Positions 36,701-45,247 of a stretch of 64,000 bases of DNA are shown here, in pieces. Below the pieces are notes generated by a model. That model saw only the letters and a program-made list of their open reading frames with translations, did not search any database and was not told where the DNA came from. Positions within the stretch are counted from its first letter, which is position 1. Every line of letters begins with the position of its first letter. The position numbers and the translations under genes are program-made. The stretch is from Labrys sp. WJW. GTDB taxonomy: Bacteria; Pseudomonadota; Alphaproteobacteria; Rhizobiales; Labraceae. The stretch is from positions 248,001 through 312,000 of the forward strand of contig NZ_LYXZ01000018.1 of the NCBI RefSeq assembly GCF_001676615.1. Direction: 5' to 3'.

Positions 36701-38980
36701 CCGACCGAGTTGATGAAGCCGCGCCAGCCTCTCAAGGTGCCGGTGAAGGTCGAGGGCCTTGCCGGCGAGAAAGCCTATGTCACCCTGGCGGCCGTCGATG
36801 TCGGCATTCTCAACCTGACGGGCTACAAGCCGCCGGAGCCGGAGACTTTCTATTACAGCCAGAAGCGCCTTTCGGCCGAACTGCACGATCTTTACGGCCA
36901 GTTGATCGACGGCATGGAAGGAGTGAAGGGGCGGATCCGCACCGGTGGTGACGGCGGGGCCAATTTCAACAGCCCGCCGCCGACGCAGGCGCCCCTGGCC
37001 CTGTTCTCCGGCATGGTCGAGGTCGGTGCCGACGGCACGGCCGAGATCAGCTTCGACATTCCCGCCTTCAACGGTCTGGTGCGGGTGATGGCGGTGGCCT
37101 GGACGCCGACCAAGGTCGGCCATGCCTCGGCGGACGTCAAAGTGCGCGATCCGGTGGTGATCGCCGGCACTTTGCCGCGCTTCCTTGCCGTGGGTGATCA
37201 GTCGCGCTTCCGCCTCGATCTCGTCAACGCCGAGGCCGCACCGGGCGACTATACGCTCGCCGTCACTATGGAAGGGCCGATCGGCGCTCAGCCGTCAGCG
37301 CTCTACCAGACCGTGAAGATCGGGGCGGCGGGCTCGCGCACGCCGGTGAACATTCCCATCACCGCCAACGGCATCGGCACCGGCAAGCTGGTTGCCACTT
37401 TGGCGGGTCCCGGCAATGTCGCCATCGACCAGAGCTTCACGCTCGGCGTCTTGCCGGCCAATCCGCTGGTGACGCGCCGCACGATCCAGACCATCGCCGC
37501 CAATGGCGGCGGCATCACCGTCAATGCCGACCTCGTCGCTGAAATGGTGCCCGGCACTGGCGCGGTCTCGCTTTCGGTGGGGCCGTTCAGCGCCCTCGAC
37601 GTGCCCGGCCTGCTGCGCGATCTCGATCGCTATCCCTATGGCTGTTCGGAACAGCTTGTCAGCCGGGCGCTGCCGCTGCTCTATCTCAGTGAGCTCGGCG
37701 GCAACGCCATCGATCTCGACGGCACGGTGAAGGAGCGCCTGGGCGATACGGTACAGCGCCTGCTCGCACGCCAGGATTCCAATGGTGCCTTCGGCCTGTG
37801 GAACGCCGACAGCGGTGAATTGTGGCTGTCGGCCTATGTCACCGACTTCCTGCTGCGGGCTCGCGAGAAGGGCTTCGCCGTGCCGGAACTGGCGCTCAAC
37901 CAGGCCGTCGACTATCTGCGCAACCGCGTCGGCAATGCGCCTGACGTGGAAGAGGGCAAGGGCGAGGACATCGCCTATGCCCTCTACACGCTGGCCCGGG
38001 CCGGCAGGGCGCCGGCGGGTGATCTGAAATATCTCGCCGATACCAAGATCGGCCAGTTCGGCAGTGCCATGGCGCGGGCCCAGATCGCCGCCGCCCTCGG
38101 CATGCTCGGCGACAAGCCGCGGGCCGGCGAGGCGTTCGGCTCGGCCGCCGAGGCGCTCCAGAAGGAGACCAGCGATACCAGCCTGGCCTATCGCAATTAC
38201 GGTTCTCCGCTCCGCGACGCCGCGGCGGTGGTGGCGCTTGCAGGGGACAACAATGCCAGCCTGCCGGTGATCAAGACGGCGCTCAAGGTCATTACCGATG
38301 CGCGCTCCAAATCCCGCTATGCCTCGACCCAGGAGATGACCTGGATGGTACTCGCGGCCCGCAGCGTCGCGGACCAGGCCCGTTCCCTCAAGCTGATCGC
38401 CGATGGCTCGGAGCAGCAGGGCGCCTTCTACAAGGTCTATCGCGGCGAGGCGCTCAAGGCCCCGCATTCGGTCTCGAACCCCGGTGCTTCGGCCCTGCAG
38501 GCCGTGGTTGCGGTTTCCGGCTCGCCCGTCGTGCCCGAGCCCGCTGCCAATAACGGCATGAACCTGACGCGCAGCTACTTCTCGCTCGACGGCAAGGCCG
38601 TGGATCCCGCCGAGGTGAAGCAGAACACCAGGCTGGTGGTGGTGTTGAGTGCCAGCCGCAGCGGCGACAACCAGACCGGCAACTTCCTGCTCGTCGATCG
38701 CCTGCCGGCCGGCTTCGAGATCGAGAATCCGAACCTGGTCGTCACTGGCGAGACCGGCAGCATGTCCTGGCTCAAGGATCTCACCGAGGTCACTCATTCG
38801 GAGTTCCGCGACGACCGCTTCGTCGCCGCGTTCACCGATCAGGCCGCCAAGGTAGCGTATGTCGTCCGTGCGGTGGCACCGGGCCGCTACATCCTGCCCG
38901 GTACCACGGTGGAGGACATGTATCAGCCCGAGCGTAACGCCACGCTTGCCACCGGCACGCTCAGCGTCACCGAGAAGTAG
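33755..38980 (+). CDS. Bacterial alpha-2-macroglobulin family protein
   Basis: 1741 residues from the ATG at 33755 (AGAGGACAGG upstream). The signal peptide ends VQA at ~residue 35. No lipobox Cys is present, so this is a soluble periplasmic protein, unlike lipidated E. coli YfhM. A helical ~200-residue N-terminal part is followed by macroglobulin beta domains (AFVYVERGVYRRGETVHAAI; VEGLAGEKAYVTLAAVDVGIL). The reactive thioester motif is intact: CSEQ, Cys1297, within YPYGCSEQLVSR. Such proteins trap foreign proteases in the periplasm. pbpC follows after 11 bases, the standard pairing in which PbpC repairs peptidoglycan after envelope breach. Confidence 0.96.
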   Translation: MVRQAARQGVFVRFFSAFVLMLALLGWVAAGPVQAAPLFQADSYSYAADSYKDSIAKLTKTMKKSAPQLQEELKAAISSDNARNTAVVVEQFIALSPNDGAMWKRLADLLLVAEPFNSQDGYELPYKALGASIRAYQLAKTPQEQADALNDVAQALVKREDWRPALNAYRASLDLVDNAEIREAYEEVRKDHGFRITDYTVESDAPQPRLCFQFSDPLSNAVADYAPYFTQEPGPVSAVTVDGTKLCVEGLKHGGRYKVTVRQGLPSAVDESLLKNADYEIYVRDRLPSVQFVGKSYVLPRTGQNGIPLVSVNSTQAKLALYRVGDRSLISAVIDSNFLDQIYGSQASEIARTKGKKVWEGTMDLTSTPNQDVTTAFPVDEALGKIEPGLYVMTAQPGEVKEDEDNQLATQWFVVSDLGLSTLKGKDGLHVFLRSIASAEPLANVTVRLLARNNEILGSVKTGSDGAAFFDAGLTKGNEGQEPALVVASDDKSDYAFIDLTQQAFDLTDRGVTGRDPPGPADAFVYVERGVYRRGETVHAAILLRDGNANALADVPVTMVVQRPDGVEYSRTVLKDQGAGGRTADIAIIPSAASGTWRVVAYTDPKAAPVGETTFLVEDYVPDRIEFDLATSGTRIDRTSGANLKVDGRYLFGAPAAGLDIEGDVSVSTDSQPFSQWKNYAFGLSDESVDTVQNTVDDLAQTDDKGHAEFTVPLPQLPTTTRPLKASFVIRMKEGGGRGVVRSASLPIASTGPMLALKPGFAEGTVPEGQQALFDAIAVDPQGNQVAAKGATWTLKRLTTTYQWYKSNNRWNYEAVTTARKVGGGTVDLLADKPAQIFAQVQWGQYRLEISADGLASSSSSFYAGYYTSEKADTPDMLPVALDQTSVKTGDTLQVKIDARFAGKASVQVVGEKLLSSTLVDVPEKGTTVPVTVGKDWGTGAYVVVTHFRPMDVAAKRMPTRAIGLAWFGIDRNERTLKVTLTPTELMKPRQPLKVPVKVEGLAGEKAYVTLAAVDVGILNLTGYKPPEPETFYYSQKRLSAELHDLYGQLIDGMEGVKGRIRTGGDGGANFNSPPPTQAPLALFSGMVEVGADGTAEISFDIPAFNGLVRVMAVAWTPTKVGHASADVKVRDPVVIAGTLPRFLAVGDQSRFRLDLVNAEAAPGDYTLAVTMEGPIGAQPSALYQTVKIGAAGSRTPVNIPITANGIGTGKLVATLAGPGNVAIDQSFTLGVLPANPLVTRRTIQTIAANGGGITVNADLVAEMVPGTGAVSLSVGPFSALDVPGLLRDLDRYPYGCSEQLVSRALPLLYLSELGGNAIDLDGTVKERLGDTVQRLLARQDSNGAFGLWNADSGELWLSAYVTDFLLRAREKGFAVPELALNQAVDYLRNRVGNAPDVEEGKGEDIAYALYTLARAGRAPAGDLKYLADTKIGQFGSAMARAQIAAALGMLGDKPRAGEAFGSAAEALQKETSDTSLAYRNYGSPLRDAAAVVALAGDNNASLPVIKTALKVITDARSKSRYASTQEMTWMVLAARSVADQARSLKLIADGSEQQGAFYKVYRGEALKAPHSVSNPGASALQAVVAVSGSPVVPEPAANNGMNLTRSYFSLDGKAVDPAEVKQNTRLVVVLSASRSGDNQTGNFLLVDRLPAGFEIENPNLVVTGETGSMSWLKDLTEVTHSEFRDDRFVAAFTDQAAKVAYVVRAVAPGRYILPGTTVEDMYQPERNATLATGTLSVTEK

Positions 38981-38991
38981 AGCGGACCGAG

Positions 38992-41112
38992 ATGACCGCC
39001 CGGCGCGTCCATATCCTCTGCGCGCTTCTGTTCACGGCCATTGTAGCCGTGAACGCCGGTGGCTTTGCGCTGTCGGAGGTGCTCCGGCGCCTCGGCCCGG
39101 TGCCGCTGGGCGAGAGCGTGACCTATTCCCCGCTGGTGGTGGATCGCGACGGCCGGCTGCTGCGCCCCTTCACCACGGCGGACGGCTATTGGCGCCTGCC
39201 GGCCAAGCCGGAGGAGGTCGACCGGCGCTTCCTGTCGATGCTGGTCGCTTATGAAGACAAGCGCTTCTATTCCCATCACGGCATCGATCCGGTGGCCATG
39301 GCCCGCGCCGCCTGGCAGATGGTGAGCCGGGGGCGCATCGTCTCCGGTGGCTCGACCTTGACCATGCAGGTCGCCCGCCTGCTCGAGCCGCGTCCCGATC
39401 GCACTTTTGCCGACAAGGCGGCGGAGATGATCCGGGCCGTCCAGATCGAGAACCGGCTGAGTAAGGAGCAGATCCTCGGCCTCTATCTGGCTTTGGCGCC
39501 CTATGGCGGCAATCTGGAAGGAACACGGGCGGCCTCGCTCGCCTATTTCGGCAAGGAGCCCAAGCGCCTTTCGACAGCGGAGGCGGCCATGCTGGTGGCC
39601 TTGCCGCAGGCCCCTGAATCGCGCCGCCCGGACCGGGCTCCGGCCGCGGCCAAGGCAGCCCGCAACCGGGTCTTGCGGCTTCTCGCCGGCAAGGGCGCGC
39701 TCCATCCCGACCAGGCAGAGGCCGCCACGCTGGAAGCGGCACCGCAGGGGCGCAAGCCCTTTCCGATTCTGGCGGCCCATGTCGCCGAACGGCTGGTGCG
39801 CCAGGACCTGCTGCTTCAGGCCCAGGCCGGCAAAAGCGAGCCCAATCCGGTGGTGATCACCACGATTGCACGCTTCCTGCAGGAGCAGCTCGAGAACCTG
39901 GCGCGCGAGCGGGCGACCGCCTTGGGCGGCGGCGTCTCGGTTGCCATCGTTGCCGTCGACAATGCCAGCGGCGAGGTGAGGGCGCATGTCGGCGGCGTCG
40001 GCTATTTCGACAAGGCGAGGGCAGGCCAGATGGATCTTGCCGAATCCTTGCGTTCGCCCGGGTCCACCCTGAAGCCGTTCATCTATGGTCTTGCCTTCGA
40101 GGATGGCCTCGCCCATCCCGAGACGCTGGTGGATGATCGTCCCGCGCGCTTCGGCGTATACAAGCCCGAGAATTTCGACGATGCCTTCCAGGGCACCGTC
40201 ACCATGCGCCGTGCCTTGCAGCAGTCGCTCAACGTGCCGGCGGTGATGCTGCTCAATTCCATCGGTCCGAACCGGCTGATCGCCCGCATGAAGAACGCCG
40301 GTGCCGAGCCATCTCTTCCGCCCGATGCGGTGCCGGGACTTGCCGTCGGCCTCGGCGGAGCTGGCGTCAAGCTCACCGACCTCGCCACGCTCTATTTGGC
40401 GCTGGCTCGGGACGGGGAGGCACTGCCACTGATCTGGCGGCCGCAGGACCGCGCGCTCGGCGCGCAGCCCCATCGCCTGTTCGAGAAGGCCGCGGCCTGG
40501 CAGGTCGGCAATGTCCTGATCGGCGCGCCGCCGCCGGAGAACGCAGTTGGCGGCAAGATCGCCTACAAGACCGGTACGTCCTATGGCTATCGCGATGCCT
40601 GGGCGGTCGGGTTCGATGGTGCCAACACGGTCGCCGTCTGGGTCGGGCGGCCCGATGGCGCCCCCGTCTCGGATCTGGTCGGGCGCAAGGCCGCCGCTCC
40701 CATCCTGTTCGATGCCTTCCAGCGCATTGGTGAGAAGCGGGTGCCGCTCAAGCCCCCGCCGTCGGGCGTGGTGTTTGCCAAGACCTCGGAATTGCCGCCG
40801 GCCTTGCAGCGCTTCCGTCCCGGCGCCTTGCCCGAAATCGCCGCCGCCGGTTCGGGCGATGCCCCGCTGGTGATTTCCTTCCCGCCTGATGGCGCCCGGG
40901 TCGAGGTTGCCGGGGGAGAGCCGGATGCCGCCTTGGCTCTCAAGGCGATGGGGGGCGCACCGCCCTTCACCTGGCTTGCCGATGGCCTGCCGATCGTGAT
41001 TGGCGAAGAACGCCGGGAGGCCGTTTGGGACAAGCCGGGCAAAGGCTTCGCCCGCCTTTCGGTGATCGATGCCAGGGGACATACCGCGAGCGTCCAGATC
41101 AGGCTGGATTGA
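38992..41112 (+). CDS. pbpC: Penicillin-binding protein 1C
   Basis: 706 residues. N-terminal membrane anchor (HILCALLFTAIVAVNAGGFAL). Transglycosylase (GT51) domain with catalytic Glu88 in YEDKRFYSHHG and the motif GGSTLTMQVARLL. Transpeptidase domain with S358-T-L-K (SPGSTLKPF), SLN (QQSLNVP) and K526-T-G (YKTGTSYG). The C-terminal ~90 residues are the BiPBP_C beta domain. It polymerises glycan strands in the periplasm and may cross-link them. Co-transcribed with the macroglobulin gene. Confidence 0.97.
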   Translation: MTARRVHILCALLFTAIVAVNAGGFALSEVLRRLGPVPLGESVTYSPLVVDRDGRLLRPFTTADGYWRLPAKPEEVDRRFLSMLVAYEDKRFYSHHGIDPVAMARAAWQMVSRGRIVSGGSTLTMQVARLLEPRPDRTFADKAAEMIRAVQIENRLSKEQILGLYLALAPYGGNLEGTRAASLAYFGKEPKRLSTAEAAMLVALPQAPESRRPDRAPAAAKAARNRVLRLLAGKGALHPDQAEAATLEAAPQGRKPFPILAAHVAERLVRQDLLLQAQAGKSEPNPVVITTIARFLQEQLENLARERATALGGGVSVAIVAVDNASGEVRAHVGGVGYFDKARAGQMDLAESLRSPGSTLKPFIYGLAFEDGLAHPETLVDDRPARFGVYKPENFDDAFQGTVTMRRALQQSLNVPAVMLLNSIGPNRLIARMKNAGAEPSLPPDAVPGLAVGLGGAGVKLTDLATLYLALARDGEALPLIWRPQDRALGAQPHRLFEKAAAWQVGNVLIGAPPPENAVGGKIAYKTGTSYGYRDAWAVGFDGANTVAVWVGRPDGAPVSDLVGRKAAAPILFDAFQRIGEKRVPLKPPPSGVVFAKTSELPPALQRFRPGALPEIAAAGSGDAPLVISFPPDGARVEVAGGEPDAALALKAMGGAPPFTWLADGLPIVIGEERREAVWDKPGKGFARLSVIDARGHTASVQIRLD

Positions 41113-41255
41113 CGGTAGGTTCGTTCGGCGTCTCGATGACCCAGTACGAGTTTTTCCGGCCGAAACCATAATATTCCTGTCAAGAAGTGGGCCTAGCCTC
41201 AGATGCCGGGCATTCCTTTCATTGGCTGAAATCCATTTTTCCGGGAGAACGCATC

Positions 41256-42413
41256 GTGCAGGCAGGGCGTTACGTGATCAAGCAAGGCGATACCTTGTGG
41301 GGAATCGCCGGCCGCTACTACGGCAATCCGGTGCGCTGGCCGGAAATCTATGCCTACAACAATGAGCCGGCGATCGTGGCCAAGACCGGACACGGCATCG
41401 TCAATCCCGACCTCATCAAAGCCGGAGCGGTGATCTACCTGCCGAAGCAGCATCGTCGCGTGGTTCTGCGCGGTACGTCGACAGGCCCGGCTCCGACGGC
41501 GAAGCCACAACCCGCCAATCCGCCCGCCCCCAGCTCACCCACGCCCGCCCCTATCCCGACAAGGGGCGGCACGACCCCGTCCCATTCCCATACGCGCACT
41601 CAGCCCGATGCTGGCAGCAACCCGGCGGCCAGGACGCTCGCGAACAATTTCGGTTTCGGCTATCAGCTCGACGACCTGCCGATCATCGAGATCAAGGGCA
41701 ATGGCTTCTCGGCCAAGGTCAAGCTGAAGGGGGCGATCTTCCTGCAGCCGACCGACAAGGTGCCGCTTCTCGTCTACAGCAATAAGGGGCTCGAGTCGCA
41801 GGCACGCCAGCAGACCTCGACCGTGCTCGGCGAGCTGGTATCCGGCGGCAAGTTGAGTTGGGACCGCAAGTCCAACAGCGTCACCTATGAATGCCAGCTC
41901 ACCTTGCGCGCGAATGCGCATTCGCCGGGTGCCCAGTTCTCTGCCGGCATATCGAGCGCAGGCGAGCCGGTGCTCAAGGCCACCTTGACCTACCCGCGCA
42001 TGACCGGGCGAATCCGCGACTATGTCTATGTCGCCAGCGAGTTCAAGGTCGAGATCGAACTGAAGCCGGACCAGCATTTGCGTCCACCGCTGCCCGAGCC
42101 GGTCCTGGTACCGAGCTATCGTCCCGTTCCCGATGCAACGCGGGTGTGGCGTCCCCAGCCTGTGCATACCGATCGCAAGCCCCCGGCATCCCCGGAACCC
42201 TCGTCGGGTATTCATTGGGGTAAGGCGACGGTGGCCATCGTCGGGGCCGTGGTCATCGTCGGGCTGACCCTGCTCGAGGACGCGGCCACCGCTGGCGGCG
42301 GTGTGGCCGATGACCCGGCGAGCTTCGCCGCCGCGGGCGCCTTGCTGCGCTGGGGCTTGCGCCGGGCGGCCGTACAGGCGGCGCCGAGGCTTGCGCCGGC
42401 GCTGGCCTATTAA
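41256..42413 (+). CDS. LysM-domain protein with C-terminal membrane segment
   Basis: 385 residues. GTG start at 41256, with GGGAG eight bases upstream; an earlier GTG at 41187 lacks a ribosome site. Residues ~4-60 are one LysM domain (YVIKQGDTLWGIAGRYYG... VIYLPKQ), which binds peptidoglycan or chitin-like glycans. Then comes a Pro/Thr-rich linker, a ~150-residue unrecognised beta-rich domain (IIEIKGNGFSAKVKLKG... LTYPRMTGRIRDYVYV), a second Pro-rich linker, and a membrane span (KATVAIVGAVVIVGLTLL). There is no signal peptide before the LysM, so export and topology are unclear. Function unknown. Confidence 0.7.
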   Translation: MQAGRYVIKQGDTLWGIAGRYYGNPVRWPEIYAYNNEPAIVAKTGHGIVNPDLIKAGAVIYLPKQHRRVVLRGTSTGPAPTAKPQPANPPAPSSPTPAPIPTRGGTTPSHSHTRTQPDAGSNPAARTLANNFGFGYQLDDLPIIEIKGNGFSAKVKLKGAIFLQPTDKVPLLVYSNKGLESQARQQTSTVLGELVSGGKLSWDRKSNSVTYECQLTLRANAHSPGAQFSAGISSAGEPVLKATLTYPRMTGRIRDYVYVASEFKVEIELKPDQHLRPPLPEPVLVPSYRPVPDATRVWRPQPVHTDRKPPASPEPSSGIHWGKATVAIVGAVVIVGLTLLEDAATAGGGVADDPASFAAAGALLRWGLRRAAVQAAPRLAPALAY

Positions 42414-42769
42414 AGCAAAGCACGTTCACGGCTGGGCATCCCCTTATCGAGATTCCCGCTTTTTGAGCACGAAATCTGTTCTTCGATGCGGTTTCAGAGT
42501 TTTGCAGGCGGGTCAGCAGTGCTGACCGGCCTTTTCTTGTCGCCGATGCGTCAATCGAGATTGCGTGTTAGACAGGTCCAACGGGGCAAGAGCGACGCTG
42601 CGCACCGGTTTGCGGAAGTGCAGTCGCGCCCTTGCGATCGCGTTCATGCGAGCGCGGCGGGCTTGAGCGAGGATGCCTTGCCCGTTCTTTTCGCCGTGGC
42701 GCGCCTTTGCAATCGACGGCCGCTCCGCGATATCGCGCTGTGTCCTGGCCTGAAAATACCGGTGTATGC
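42414..42769. other. Intergenic region with a terminator-like hairpin
   Basis: 356 bases between the LysM gene and the GntR-type regulator. It holds a GGTCAG/CTGACC hairpin followed by GGCCTTTTCTT at 42511-42538, a likely terminator for the LysM gene. An ATACCGGTGTAT-like half palindrome at 42756-42767, just before the regulator start, could be autoregulatory. No gene is supported. Confidence 0.5.
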
Positions 42770-43585
42770 ATGCCTTCATCTTTCTCGTCCGACCAGACCG
42801 CCGATCTTGCCGAACCGACGGAGAGCCCGGAAGTGGTGCGCCTGATCGAATATCTGCAGCGCAAGGGACGCTTGGAAGACGAAAGCCCTACGGCCCTGTA
42901 TCGGCGTCTCCAGGAAGCTCTGCGCAGTGCCATTTCGGAAGGCATCGTTCCGGCGGGCGCCATGATCCCGGGTGAACGTGAGCTGGCCCTCCGCCTTGAT
43001 CTGTCGCGCGTGACCGTGCGCAATGCCATCAAGGGACTGGTCGAGGAACGGCTGCTGGTGCAGCGCCACGGGGCGCGAACCAGTGTGGCGCTGCGCCTGG
43101 AAAAGCCGATGACGGTGTTCACCAGCTTCTCCGAGGACATGGAGGCGCGCGGCCGCGTGCCCGGCACGACCTGGCTGCGTCGCGAGGTCGGCGTGGCCGA
43201 CACGGCCGAAGCCATGGCCCTGGGGCTCTCGCCGGGGGCACGGGTGTGCCGCCTGCACCGGCTCCGGCTGGCGGATCGCGTCCCGATAGCGATCGAATAT
43301 TCGGTCCTGCCGGCAGAGTTCCTGCCGAATCCGGACCTGATCGAAGGTTCGCTCTATGTGACGCTCGAGCGGCGCGGCTGCCAGCCGGTGCGCGCGCTCC
43401 AGCGGGTCAGGGCCGATGTGGCGACCGCCCATGAGGGGCGCCTGCTCGAGATCGAGACGGGAGCGCCCATTCTCGAAATGGAGCGCCGCTGCTCGCTTGA
43501 AAACGGGCGGGTGGTCGAACTGACCCGCAGCCGCTATCGCGGCGATGCCTATGATTTCATGGTTGAACTGGCCCGTCGTGGCTGA
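42770..43585 (+). CDS. GntR/UTRA-family (NagR/HutC-like) regulator of the amino-sugar cluster
   Basis: 271 residues from the ATG at 42770. Winged helix-turn-helix at about residues 40-105 (ALYRRLQEALRSAISEGIVP, PGERELALRLDLSRVTVRNA), followed by the UTRA effector domain (PGTTWLRREVGVADTAEAMAL; RLHRLRLADRVPIAIEYSVLP). NagR-type members sense aminosugar phosphates such as GlcNAc-6-P, the product of NanE, which is encoded just downstream. A likely operator lies at 43601-43623. The frame extends further upstream, but with arginine-rich sequence untypical of the family. Confidence 0.9.
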   Translation: MPSSFSSDQTADLAEPTESPEVVRLIEYLQRKGRLEDESPTALYRRLQEALRSAISEGIVPAGAMIPGERELALRLDLSRVTVRNAIKGLVEERLLVQRHGARTSVALRLEKPMTVFTSFSEDMEARGRVPGTTWLRREVGVADTAEAMALGLSPGARVCRLHRLRLADRVPIAIEYSVLPAEFLPNPDLIEGSLYVTLERRGCQPVRALQRVRADVATAHEGRLLEIETGAPILEMERRCSLENGRVVELTRSRYRGDAYDFMVELARRG

Positions 43586-43600
43586 AGCATGAATGATTTC

Positions 43601-43623
43601 GCAACTGGTATTAAACAGGTTGC
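43601..43623. promoter_or_regulatory. Candidate operator for the GntR/UTRA regulator before nanE
   Basis: GCAACTGGTATTAAACAGGTTGC has matching GCAAC/GTTGC ends and a TGGTATTA-like core, similar in form to operators of NagR-type regulators. It lies in the 90-base gap between the regulator gene and nanE. Confidence 0.4.
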
Positions 43624-43675
43624 ATTCTGGTTCTATTGATGTCAGGCTTCCTCATCAGCAAGCGAGGAGCATTGG

Positions 43676-44359
43676 GTGGTATCCGCAGTTGAACGAGCGC
43701 TCGGTGGATTGATCGTGTCCTGCCAGCCGGTGATCGGCGGCGCCATGGACCGGACCGAGATCGTCGTCGGCTTCGCCCTGGCTGCCGTGGCGGGCGGCGC
43801 CGCGGCCTTGCGCATCGAGGGCCTGGCCAATGTCCGGGCCGTGCGGGCGGCAACCTCGCTGCCGGTCATCGGCCTGGTCAAGCGGGCCGAGGCAGACACG
43901 CCGGTGTTCATCACGCCTCTGCTGAAGGACGTCACGGACCTGGCGGAAGCCGGTGCCGACATCATCGCATTCGATGCCACGCAGCGCTCGCGCCCCGTCC
44001 CCGTGCCGGCGATGATCGCCGCCATCCATGCCGCCGGACGCCAATCCATGGCCGATTGCGCCGGCTTGGCGGATGCCGCCGCGGCCGTGGAGGCAGGGGC
44101 ATCCGTGATCGGCACCACCCTGTCCGGCTATGTCGGCGGGCCGGTGCCGGAGGAGCCGGATATCGATCTCGTGCGGCAGGTCGTGGCTCTCGGCAGGCCG
44201 GTTTTCGCCGAGGGGCGCTATCGCACGCTGGCACAGGTGCAGGCTGCACGTCAGGCTGGTGCCGATGCCGTCGTGGTCGGTTCCGCGATCACCCGCCCCG
44301 AGCACATCACCAGTTGGTTCGTCGAGGCGGTAAAGTCGCCGTCCGCCCCATCCCCCTAG
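43676..44359 (+). CDS. nanE: N-acetylmannosamine-6-phosphate 2-epimerase
   Basis: 227 residues. GTG start with AGGAG upstream. It converts ManNAc-6-P to GlcNAc-6-P in sialic acid and ManNAc catabolism. NanE signatures are all present: LPVIGLVKR with the catalytic Lys, TPVFITP, ADIIAFDAT, ADCAGLADA, GTTLSGYVGG, FAEGRYRT with the catalytic Glu, and VVVGSAITRPEHIT. It forms a (beta/alpha)8 barrel. nanK starts eight bases after the stop. No nanA (sialate lyase) is in this window, so the imported sugar may be ManNAc itself or released elsewhere. Confidence 0.95.
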   Translation: MVSAVERALGGLIVSCQPVIGGAMDRTEIVVGFALAAVAGGAAALRIEGLANVRAVRAATSLPVIGLVKRAEADTPVFITPLLKDVTDLAEAGADIIAFDATQRSRPVPVPAMIAAIHAAGRQSMADCAGLADAAAAVEAGASVIGTTLSGYVGGPVPEEPDIDLVRQVVALGRPVFAEGRYRTLAQVQAARQAGADAVVVGSAITRPEHITSWFVEAVKSPSAPSP

Positions 44360-44367
44360 GAACGCCC

Positions 44368-45222
44368 ATGCAGCGACGGCCCGTCCTTGCGATCGATATC
44401 GGGGGTACCAAGACCCTCTCGGCCCTGGTCGACGGCGATAGCGTGCTGGCGCAGTGCCGTGTCGAAACCGCGCGCGAACATGGCCCGCAGGCCTGGCTCG
44501 ATGCCGTCGTCGCAAGCACAACCGAGTGGCGCGGGCGCTTTGCCGCGGCCGGTATCGCTGTCACCGGCCGGATTGCAGGTGGTTGCTGGTCGGCGCTGAA
44601 CCCGGCCATCCTGCCGGTGCCGGATGGCTATCCTCTCGTGGCGGCTCTTACGGAGCGCCTCGGTGTGCCCGTCACAGCGGTCAACGATGCCCAGGCCGCC
44701 GCCTGGGGCGAATATCGCTTCGGTGCCGGACAGGGCGCCGACATGGTGTTCATGACGGTATCGACCGGCGTCGGCGGCGGCCTGGTCCTGGGCGGGCGCC
44801 TGCTGACCGGCCGCAACGGCTTGGCCGGGCATGTCGGCCAGATCCTGACCGATCTCATGGCAGGCGAGCAGCGGTTGGAGGATGTCGCGGCCGGTTCCGC
44901 CCTGGCGCGATTGGCGGCTGGCAGTGGGCAATGGCCCGACCCGCCGGCTCTGCTGGCAGCGGCCCGGGTTGGCAATGCGGCGGCAGAAGCCCTCGTTGAC
45001 GGGGCAGCGCTCCCGCTGGTCCGCGCCGCCCGCTCCTTGCAGATGCTGGTCGATCCGGATTGCTTCGTCATCGGTGGCGGCCTCGGCCTGGCCGAAGGCT
45101 TCCTCGAGCGGCTGCGCAGTCACGCAGCGGCGCTTCCTACCCCATACCGTCCCGAATTCCGTGCTGCCGCGCTCGGCGCAGAAGCGGGACTGATCGGCGT
45201 GGCCGATCTCGTCGACCCATAA
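44368..45222 (+). CDS. nanK: ROK-family sugar kinase, probable N-acetylmannosamine kinase
   Basis: 284 residues. ATP-binding phosphate motif AIDIGGTKT at the N-terminus, catalytic Asp in VNDAQAAAWGE, and STGVGGGLVLGG in the second phosphate motif. GLAGHVGQI retains the His of the ROK zinc site. The CxCGxxGC cysteines that complete that site in most ROK kinases are missing (the region reads ILTDLMAGEQRLEDVAAG), so the enzyme may lack structural zinc. Position between nanE and an importer supports phosphorylation of ManNAc to ManNAc-6-P in the cytoplasm. Confidence 0.88.
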   Translation: MQRRPVLAIDIGGTKTLSALVDGDSVLAQCRVETAREHGPQAWLDAVVASTTEWRGRFAAAGIAVTGRIAGGCWSALNPAILPVPDGYPLVAALTERLGVPVTAVNDAQAAAWGEYRFGAGQGADMVFMTVSTGVGGGLVLGGRLLTGRNGLAGHVGQILTDLMAGEQRLEDVAAGSALARLAAGSGQWPDPPALLAAARVGNAAAEALVDGAALPLVRAARSLQMLVDPDCFVIGGGLGLAEGFLERLRSHAAALPTPYRPEFRAAALGAEAGLIGVADLVDP

Positions 45223-45247
45223 TCAGAAAGCGCATCGGAGGTGGATC

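Noticed and set aside
33686..37123. 1145-codon minus-strand open frame opposite the alpha-2-macroglobulin gene
   Set aside because: Antisense shadow of a clearly conserved gene; composition typical of mirrored GC-rich codons.
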